DNA of 64,000 nucleotides, from assembly GCA_900708905.1 (NCBI GenBank), contig CAADRB010000014.1, positions 848,263-912,262 on the forward strand, read 5' to 3'. The DNA comes from Hymenolepis diminuta (taxonomy: Eukaryota > Platyhelminthes > Cestoda > Cyclophyllidea > Hymenolepididae). The position numbers were made by a program, and so were the translations under genes. Shown here piece by piece: positions 52,869 to 64,000 of this stretch (the first letter of the stretch is position 1; every line of letters begins with the position of its first letter). The notes under the pieces were generated by a model, which was not told the DNA's origin, ran no database searches, and saw only the letters and a list, made by a program, of their open reading frames with translations.

Positions 52869-53555
52869 CAGCGATGACAGATTTTTAGTAGTTCATCATA
52901 AAGTATCCAATCGTAGAAGTCGTTTATGATTACTTTTATCTGATTTTCCCACCAAAGTCCCACCATTGTCCTCGACTTTGCCAGTGGCTTTAGCTTCTTC
53001 AGCAGCTCGATTTACCAACTCTTGGTTGCCCCTAGCGACAAACGTTAATTTTGAAATCCCTGTCCTTTGGCCTTTGAAGCACAACTACGAGTTTTATCAT
53101 GTTATGGTCCCACTTTAGGAAAGAGCCAGGGTACTTAGTTATGACCCCTTCTAGAGGTGTACTGTTTATTATTTCTGTTGCTACCACGTCGGCGGTATCG
53201 ATGTAGAGCTTTGTAAATTTGCGGGGTTGTATTGGTGGGATGAAGTTGATTTCGAAGGTGCTATGTTCTTTTGTACAATATCTTCTATTAGCCTCATCTG
53301 TTCCGAATGCAATCTCAAGGTGCATCCCTAGACTGAAAGTATTAAGAACTCTGCGGATTCTCCGTGGTTGTTTGAGGTGTATGTAGCTTTGTAGGTGTTT
53401 GCTATTCGTTGTTGGGCATGCTTCTTCCCTACCACAGCGTAGATGATACGTTCAGTGTTGTTGTGTATTCTTTGTTCATCTTTGTGCAGTGTAGTTAAAT
53501 AGAGTGAAGCAAAAGCGTCTAGGTTGTTTCGGTGATCTATAAGGTAAATGAACAT
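52868..53555 (-). pseudogene. rep: endogenous CRESS-DNA virus replication initiator (Rep) remnant
   Basis: An old genomic copy of the Rep of a circular ssDNA virus, which nicks the origin with an HUH endonuclease and unwinds with an SF3 helicase. From the 53555 end are visible an N-terminal part with YAVVGKKHA, motif II HLQSYIHL (53397-53374) and FGTDEANRRYCTKEH with motif III YCTK (53280-53269). The YPGSFLKW linker, Walker A GQPRVGKS (53031-53008), WWD (52965-52957) and Walker B VIINDFYDW (52933-52907) then DELLKICHRW follow. The arrangement is typical of circovirus/cyclovirus Reps. Breaks seen are a frameshift near 53420, TAG at 53034-53032 directly before Walker A, TGA at 53001-52999, and a frameshift between Walker A and B. 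The end of the helicase is missing. Motif I is not clear. Confidence 0.85.
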
Positions 53556-53665
53556 TACAATAGTTGGTAGTTAAAGTGGTCAAGAAATTCAATGCTTACC
53601 TTAACTTACATTGAAGTGGCATGCGCGTAAACTGCAACGTGTTTTGAACAATAATGTATGACTAG

Positions 53666-53703
53666 GCGATACGCGAATTCAACTTACTATTACCGCGTAT
53701 CGC
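53666..53703 (+). other. CRESS-virus origin stem-loop with nonanucleotide
   Basis: A perfect 10-bp inverted repeat, GCGATACGCG at 53666-53675 and CGCGTATCGC at 53694-53703, closes an 18-base loop. The loop ends in TACTATTAC at 53685-53693, which fits the TANTATTAC nonanucleotide nicked by Rep. It sits between divergent rep (minus) and capsid-like (plus) frames, as in circoviruses and cycloviruses. The nonanucleotide is on the capsid-sense strand, an orientation I recall from cycloviruses. A second small hairpin, ACCGC-GAA-GCGGT, lies at 53749-53761. Confidence 0.8.
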
Positions 53704-53820
53704 GTGATCGTTTGGTAGAGCTTTAAGCGCTTACCCTTAGGATTGAGAACCGCGAAGCGGTGTGAGGTTATTGGTAAGTGACTATTAAAGTGATTAATGT
53801 CCCTTTTTCTCATTATTAGA

Positions 53821-54068
53821 ATGGCACGGCGCGGACGTGTGCGTGCATCGCACAGGTACAGGCGTAGGGGTGTGTATGGTTGTTGTTTCGGCGTGGTGGT
53901 GCAATTAATCATATGCATTGTGCGGTGCTGTACAAAAGGACGAGAGTCGCACGAAGGGTGGTTTTGCGCGATAAATGGCAGGAGGAGTTCGGGATAAGTT
54001 TGACTTATAAGTATTATCAATTGAAGTTTGTACTCACCTCCTATACCACTGTCCTGAGTAAATACTGA
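53821..54068 (+). pseudogene. cap: CRESS-virus capsid-like remnant (N-terminal part)
   Basis: An ATG at 53821 begins MARRGRVRASHRYRRRG, an Arg-rich start typical of circular ssDNA virus capsids, where it binds DNA and acts as a nuclear signal. The frame then appears to shift at about 53875-53885. The next frame, to 54068, reads TRVARRVVLRDKW and YKYYQLKFVLTSY, compatible with the first beta strands of a jelly-roll capsid. It stops far short of a full capsid and LINE sequence follows. The identification rests on the Arg-rich start and position opposite rep across the origin, not on a domain match. Confidence 0.55.
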
Positions 54069-54180
54069 AGTAAGCGGTATTTGCGAAGGTAAGGGAGTAA
54101 GGACTGACCCAGCTAACAACCGAAGTATTTTCCTAACACGGTGGGGTAATAATTCGGATCGACGGTCTGTGGAAGGCTTA

Positions 54181-54830
54181 ATTTACATATGAGTGAACAA
54201 TTTTCAAATACTCAACATAGATTTCGTGTTGGAATGTTCAAGTAACAGCATTCTTGCTGTACGAAAACAATTCAGGAAGCTATCAACTGGCACTGTGGAA
54301 AAGTGCTTATCTTTATTGACTTAAGGAAGGCCTTTGATTCACTATTCATCCCTGCGATTTTGACAAGATTGAGTAAAATAAAGCTATCCTGGAACAATGA
54401 CAAATGCTGCAGACAACTCCTAGACGTTCCAAAAAGCCACATCAAGGACTCAGGTGAAGTATTTTTTATGGAGAGGGGCGTCAGACAAGGACCCAAAAAG
54501 AGTCCTATGCTATTTAACATAGTTTTTTTCAACGTATATTAGAGGAAGTTTATGCACCATGAGAGAGGTTTAACGCCAGACTCTTGAGTTCAGTAGGATG
54601 CGAATGCCCACCGTGGCATTTAGAACTTGCAGATGACCTACGTCTTATTAATAATTCATACTGAAAAACTTCTACGGATATGCAAATTAGTACTAAACAA
54701 AATGTCATGGAACTGGCTTGTGAATAAAAAACAGTCTGGGCGATTTCAGGGTCGAGATGCAGTATGGATTTGATTTTCGACTTACACCAAAAAAGACCTC
54801 TTGACATTGCTTAAATCACTTCTAGCACCC
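54181..54830 (+). mobile_element. LINE reverse-transcriptase remnant (pseudogene)
   Basis: Reverse transcriptase of a non-LTR retrotransposon. It has an in-frame stop (TAA, 54243-54245) after a RFRVG segment that resembles QxGFRxG. It continues with IFIDLRKAFDS (motif A, with the catalytic aspartate), a GVRQGPKKSPMLFN block (motif B; GVRQGCPLSPxLFN is usual) at about 54477-54520, and LADDLRLI (motif C, FADD-like) at 54626-54649 in a shifted frame. Past motif C a STDMQ segment and further stops follow. The two stops and the frame changes show it is dead. Family RTE or related is likely but not proven. Confidence 0.85.
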
Positions 54831-57800
54831 TTTGTGTTTAGACGCTCACCATGATTGAGCAATATAACATTTTTTGCTTCGTCATGGATAATAATAATCA
54901 TAATATACTTATAAAACTAAAATTTCCACAGCGGTAGTGAAATATTAAAGTCAAAATAACTTTATAGCTAGTGCATTAATATCAGAAACCTTGAAGCAAT
55001 TTTATTTATGAATCCAAAGGGAAGAAATATGATTATTGTTTTCTAAACAAATGAATTTTAGAGAAGTGAATTATCATTATTAATCATTTCAACGCCTCTT
55101 TCGTAAATATAATTTTAACCAGTGCTTCATGTATTTTCATGTAATGGCGTAAATAATTCCAGATTATTCTGAAGCAAATAGACATTCATCTTTTCTATTA
55201 ATCTCGCATAAGTCCGTTTGATTTATTCCTATTGTTTTCTGAATGAAGCATTATTATAATTATTACCTTTATCAATGCTAGAAAAACTTTTACAAGGTTT
55301 GTTTAAAAATAGCAGTCCAGTAGGGGATGAAACGGAAGATCAAATGGGGGCAGTTAATGAAATCAGGATATCAAGAGTCATACTTTGTGTCATTTTAAGT
55401 AACATTGTCATGTGAAGCTCCAAAGTTCAGTTTTCATTACTTAATCCCTCGGTTTTAGGGCAATTTCATGTCCTTGATATTCCATATCTAATTACAAGTT
55501 GATTTAATTGAATAGTCCGTTATAAATTAACCTCAGCTATTGCTCAGACTCCAAGGAGAAAGAGAAAAGATAGACGAGACTAGCCAGACTAAGCCACCTT
55601 TATTAACGCAGTTAAGATTTTATATATACCCTTAGAACTAGGTTTGACGGGATTGTGATTGGTCGTTGAGAATCGAACCAATCGTTAATAGCTATCTGAC
55701 TTTATGTTTGATGTGGCAGATTTGTTTAATCAGACTATGACCTGCAATGACTATGGCATGAAATTGATATGGTAATGGCTTGCATGGAAAAGTGTTGTTT
55801 CGTCCTCCTCAGAATAATTGGTATCTTCTAGCAGTCATGAGTAGATATTTTAAATACAACAAAGCTCATTAGAGTCTCTAAAATTAACGCAAACAATTCT
55901 GTTGAAACTAATCAGTATCAAATAGCTTTCTGTTTAAAATTAATATCACATTTACTAACCTTGTTTTAAGTTGAAATTTATTCCTTCTTTACTGGATGAG
56001 TTCCATTACTTTGATGAAGGAAGTTCCAAACGGCAACTATTCTTACTACTCTAATAATATATGTATTGGAAATCTTACTGGCCTTTTACCAAAATCATTG
56101 AACCTTTACTGACACTAATTAAGTGGAGCATCCATAGCTTGAGCAGATTAATGATAGCTTTTATGCGTAGCAATTATAACGAAATAAATAGCACTGGCTA
56201 TCAGTGCTTTGGCTCGCTTTTAGTGATTGTAAAATATTTTTTCCATTCCTGGGATGGCTTCCCGGGAGTTAAAGAGAAAGAGGAGTTATAAAGAGCAAAA
56301 TAAACGCTCTGAATATGTTTTACAGAGTTAATGAGCAATTTCTCCCAATAACATTTTCCCAGCTTTTAGCTTTTCAAGAATGAGCCAAACTATAGACAAA
56401 CTATGATCTTAGAAAGCCATGTCTTTGAGAGCGAAAGTGATATCGGATTATTGCAGAAGTTATCTGTTATCCTTATCATTAATTCTATATTGGAATATCA
56501 AGCCTGATTTGATCCCCCTCTTAAAGCAGCTTTGTATGAGATTAGAGCCGCTTAATTGGCGAGCACGCCATCTCCTGAAATCGACCTGCTACTTCATGTC
56601 ATTATTTGGGGCCTGAGAATGTACATAATTAGTAATTTCCAAGCCCATCGAAAAAACTAGCATCATAGAGCCTTTGTTGCGAATGTCAGGGCTATCCGAA
56701 TGCTGGCGTCAGCCGATGAAGTTTGCATATTTTCCATCTCGCTCCCAAATCGTATCAGTCACTGATTTGTCATCGCCATAGCCTTTTATCTAGGATATTC
56801 GGAAAATTCTGTCCTAGAAAATGAGGGATGATTTAATGGATATCAACTGATTGGATTCAATGCGAATTTTGAGCTTCATTGTTTTTGTTTAATAGGATTT
56901 CTTAAAGGGTTATTTCAAGTGTAATGGAGAGCAGCGTTGGGTTTGGGTGAATGATGAACTATTTTCACTGAGTAATCAGGGTTAATGTTCGACCTGAATT
57001 TCGTTAAGGTCATCCTGCACCACATGCGGTTTGTGTATACGCCGAGGGTCAGTGGCCTCTCGCATTGATTACTCATACTCATATCTTAACTTCGTAACCC
57101 GAGTAGCGCAATTTTAGCGTAGTAAATGATCAATCACTGATTAAGCGTTCCTGCCTCATTCTCCTTATTCTCGCATACGTCACTAATCAGTGTCCACCTC
57201 ACTATTATTATTATTAACCACAGCAATATGAAGAACGTTTGTAAGCATCAATCATGGGATAGCATCTAAACAGTCATAAGCAGACAAATGAGACTAGCAA
57301 TGATGTTTCTAAGAAAACAGCGCTCATTCGATAAGCACCTTTACCGGATACTTAATTTTTTGTTCTAGTAGCTTCCAAAAGAAGGGTTAACCGGGTCCTC
57401 GTGGGTATTACCCTTAGAAGTTCTCTAATTGTGTATTATATTAGTTGCGTAAATTGCACACATTTACCGTGCGCCGGAATAGTTAAAATGCAGTCAGGGA
57501 ATCCAGTTGGCGATTAAGGAATTGAAAAAGGAAAGCGCCCTCTGCCGACCGCTGGAGACTTGCTACGAGTTTTAGATATGTTGATGTATTCGTGGCGGCA
57601 AGAAATTTATGATTAATAGCGATTCCAGTAATAGCCAGAATGTTTAAAAAAAATTACTTAATCTATAGAAATAGTCAATTATGAAAAATTCATAAAATCT
57701 TATTTGAGAAATTTTTAAATCTGTGTTTCAAATGTGTGTTCTTTACATTTTGTGTTCTAATAGCATCAAATCAACTTTTACTTCCCACGAGTTGACTTAT

Positions 57801-57957
57801 TTATTCTAATTGGCTAAGATAAAGCTAAACTAAAGTACAGCTTTTCATCTTGGGAGAGCATCTAACCATAAGGAAAATAAAACTATTCAATATGAGACTA
57901 CGAAGGGAGATCAAGAAGATATATATAATCAATTTTACAAATTTTGATCTTTCGATG
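54831..57957. other. gene-free DNA
   Basis: No gene was recognised. G+C-richer patches at about 57010-57130 and 57480-57600 have no open frames of note and may be repeat scraps. Confidence 0.5.
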
Positions 57958-58295
57958 AAATTTGTACACTCTTGGTAAAGTTATGTTCAAATTTCCTAAT
58001 TTTCAATTTTCGAGATTTGTTCACCGTTTTCTGAACGAATTCAAGTTCGCTACGTCCAGACTTTATTGGCAAGTTGATTAATTTTGACGGTGGGTCAGTC
58101 AGTCTAGGTGTATTTCACTTGCAATAACCGAAATACTAGAAGGAAGAGGAAAGTTAGGAAGAATTTAACCTATCAAAGCTCACTAGAAATAACTTAAGTT
58201 GATAACTATTTGCTATTCCTTAAAAAGTCCGTTGAAAGAGGGTAATGGATAGCCTGTTATTTAAGCGGCTATAGAGTTCCTGCTGAACAATCACC
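57958..58295 (+). repeat. dispersed repeat family R2, copy 2
   Basis: It is collinear with 3018-3365 in the same orientation. R4-like sequence begins about 25 bases further on, so R2 and R4 may belong to one larger element here. Confidence 0.8.
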
Positions 58296-58319
58296 CATCT
58301 AACTTCTCACGATCTTCAT

Positions 58320-58590
58320 TATACAAGATAAAGGAAATCGTTGGTTGAAGGGCCTTATTGAAGGAACGGAGAAAACTCCGAGTATTGTGGGAGATGTGGT
58401 GGTATGTAGAATAGACCTGCAGCCGACTTTTTATACAGTGAGACTGTAAACGCTTGATCAGTCAGGTCAACCTAGCCCCAGCGGATGTCCTGTATTTAGG
58501 GCAGTTCAGGCTATTTTATCGCTGGTCATGAGTGGCACATGGGCCTAAGGTATGGACTCGAAAAGTAGGGTCGGGTTGATATACAGTAAG
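58320..58590 (+). repeat. degenerate dispersed repeat R4, copy 2
   Basis: It aligns loosely with 39400-39690 over 'GACTGTAAACGCTTGATCAGTCAGG' and 'TAGGTCGGGT'-type landmarks. Confidence 0.35.
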
Positions 58591-60273
58591 AAATTTGAAA
58601 TTATTTACAAAGAAAATGTTGGAGACAAAATGAGTTAGGAATTATATGTGGAAATTTTAAAGCTGCGATCGTATAAATAGGGTTTTAAATAAACGAAGCG
58701 ATTTGTCGTACGCAGGATGATTCAACCATTCAGCTATTTGTGTCTTTCGTTATTTATTAGATGTTTGTGCGTGTAACCAACGGATGGTTGTTATTTGACA
58801 GAAATAGAGTAATGATATGCATTTTAGTGTTTACGAGGAAATAAAATGTAGATCACATGCCTGAAAATGGGGTTCGTTTTTGGTCGAAGACCACCAGTGG
58901 TTGGAGACTGATCGAACGGAGCAAGCAGACCATATACCTATCCCTTATCGTGACTGGATACTAACAAAAACATACAATTCACGAAGTCCTAAAATTGTTG
59001 TGAGAAAATTAAGTTTATGTAGTAATTCCAGTAGAAGTGGCAGACGTTTGAATTCCATTAGTTATGTTTAAATAAGTTTCCATTCTTTAATACTATATTA
59101 GGATGCTCAGATTTATTTGCCTACATTTGGCATTGTCAGTGTCATCCTTAATATCCTTAATATTCAATCGGACGCACATCTCTATGCTGTTTTGATGTTG
59201 ATTATTGTCATTGATTCAGATGAACAAAAAACGCAAAACCATTTAACTCCTCCCAACATACCCTAATTCGCTCTGTTTATCACAATTCTACCTCCTCTTG
59301 CTTGTTCCTATTTTCAAATTCCTTTATCTCCCTCCCACTTTTTCTCATTTCCCTTCTCCCTGTCGAATATACACATGATCTATTCAGCTCTTGTTTGTTT
59401 TATTTGGGACAGACTAATGTGTCTTGTCAGTCCGTAGGATGATCAATGATTCTATAAAAGATCATTTAACCTAATTTTATCGAACTTCTGACAGGATTTG
59501 AGATATATAGATTCGAAGAGAATCGGGATTCGGAAGAAAACTATTTGGAGTAAAACACATTTTATGATCTTCATTTACGTAGTTTTAACTTTAGAAAATT
59601 AAGCATCTATATTTTATTGCATCTTCTTCCTAATTAAATTAGCATGAGTTGGTCATTAGGGCTGTTCATAGACTATTTGTAAATAACTCAGAACTGGCTG
59701 TGGTCAAACTCAAATGTTAACAAATTTGTAAAGATATGCCCGATTCGCTATACCTCTCGAATTCGAGGTTAGATGATATATTAGATATTAAGCAATTTAT
59801 GTATACACCGTTAAATAATATGGATTCGAAAAGTGTCGATACGCAACCCAAGACGACATAGAATATATATTATCTTTTGAATGGTCACCATAATAAACTT
59901 TCTCTGAGTACTTCTGAGTAAGACCTTATTCTGTTATAATAGTTGCATCAGTAATCATACCGTTTTGGCAAAAATAAATGAAAAAATAATTAACCTCCAA
60001 AGGTCGCTATTTTGCAACCACTCTGTTCAAATTCAAAAGTGAATATCCGGCTAAGCTCCACCATAACACACACCTCCATCCTCTTTTAAATTAATTAATC
60101 ATGATGATACACTATTTTATCTAACTTTCCTTTCAAATTTATGCTTAACAAGACTGTATCATAAACACATTAGTCGCCTGTTATCCTACATCCAACTACT
60201 TTCCTCCAATTAATGAAAATCTCGCTACTTATTATATTTCAGTAGAAAAGCAAGGGCATAACCTGTAATAGCA
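58591..60273. other. gene-free DNA downstream of the Smad gene
   Basis: No coding feature was recognised. A 63-codon frame at 58880-59071 (+) is unrecognised. Confidence 0.45.
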
Positions 60274-60279
60274 TTTATT
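60274..60279 (-). terminator. candidate poly(A) signal of the Smad gene
   Basis: AATAAA on the minus strand, about 620 bases past the Smad stop codon. It is the first such hexamer seen downstream. Without transcript data the true cleavage site is unknown. Confidence 0.4.
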
Positions 60280-60895
60280 TCATTTAACAATGCCACAAAT
60301 ATGTTATTAGATATAATTTTTTCACATATGCATGTAACAACAACACAGGAGAGAGGAGCCGGAAAAGAGGGAGGGGAAGGAAGAGAAAAAAGAATGTATA
60401 TATAGGGAGAAGAAACCAATGATTGTAGCGATGACAGTAAAAAGTAGTGTGCTACTAATCTCGATATTAGTAGTATTGTTCGATTATGTGTGCGCATGAT
60501 GATGGAGTATTGATGTGGAGAGCTGCTATAAAATCGAAGAAAGGGAGAAGTGGCGCTATTAGAAGTGCTAAAGGTTGAAATTGGAGCTTTAATACCATAA
60601 GTGATTCTGCTGCTGCTGAGTTGTTGATGACTATTGGTGTTCTTGTTCTTGCTGAATACCACGACGATCAAAAAGTCTCCTGAGATCGTCGCATAAAGTG
60701 ACGGTGTGCGTGTGGAATAATGAACGTAGAGGAAGGCGGCCGATGGGCATTTGTGATGGCGAATTTACAATGTGGGAAAGGGAAACAGAGAGAGCATGCA
60801 CATGATGAGGAGATTGGGAAATGAAAGAGAAAAGCAGACACAGGATGAAACAAGATGTGGAGGCGGGAAGAGGAAAATCGATTTAGGGGGTCAAT
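60280..60895 (-). other. probable 3' UTR of the Smad gene
   Basis: Minus-strand sequence rich in C and T. The plus strand at about 60345-60400 is almost all purine. A 148-codon frame lies inside (60225-60671) but is Ser/Pro-rich from this composition and is treated as non-coding. Confidence 0.45.

Positions 60896-64000
<3,105 letters not shown>

Noticed and set aside
53679..54119. 146-codon minus-strand frame opposite the capsid remnant
   Set aside because: It is the antisense shadow of the Arg-rich plus-strand frame and spans the origin hairpin. It has no domain.
60225..60671. 148-codon minus-strand frame downstream of Smad
   Set aside because: It lies in the likely Smad 3' UTR and is Ser/Pro-rich because of the C+T-rich strand. 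It shows no domain or independent signals.

Overview
The window is animal nuclear DNA. It is strongly A+T-rich, almost gene-free and has long introns. Three things were recognised by protein pattern: one sex-peptide/myoinhibitory-peptide-type neuropeptide receptor, exons of an R-Smad, and decayed mobile elements. The receptor type, and a mariner fossil of a lineage I associate with arthropods such as parasitic copepods, suggest a protostome invertebrate, perhaps a crustacean. The species is not determined.

Layout. From 1 to about 28 kb there is no convincing gene. This part holds a badly decayed mariner transposase copy (about 11.7-12.4 kb, + strand), a tRNA-like SINE candidate (about 6.1 kb) and short dispersed repeats with further copies elsewhere in the window. 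At 28146-29276 on the minus strand is one large exon of a class A GPCR, carrying the N-terminus through TM6 and ending at a clean GTAAGT donor. From 29.3 to 51 kb there is again no convincing gene, only dispersed repeats and two weak exon candidates.

From 51.1 to 54.8 kb lies the most unusual block. LINE debris (an endonuclease-like fragment, then reverse transcriptase at 54.2-54.8 kb) brackets two things. The first is a well-preserved Smad2/3-type MH2 exon on the + strand. The second is an endogenous copy of a circular Rep-encoding single-stranded DNA (CRESS, circovirus/cyclovirus-like) virus. Its Rep remnant is on the minus strand (HUH motifs II and III, Walker A, Walker B) and an Arg-rich capsid-like start is on the + strand. 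Between them is a perfect 10-bp stem-loop whose loop carries the nonanucleotide TACTATTAC. Two further Rep motif-III fragments on the opposite strand flank the Smad exon. Both viral reading frames are broken.

At the right end, on the minus strand, are the last two coding exons of an R-Smad of Smad2/3 type (63787-63643 and 61019-60896). They include the L3 loop and a C-terminal S-x-S phosphorylation tail, and the rest of the gene lies beyond the window. The + strand Smad exon at 52 kb encodes the MH2 segment before these exons but points the other way. It is therefore a duplicate exon, an inversion or an assembly fault. The receptor and the Smad are signalling proteins of unrelated pathways, and nothing suggests that they work together.
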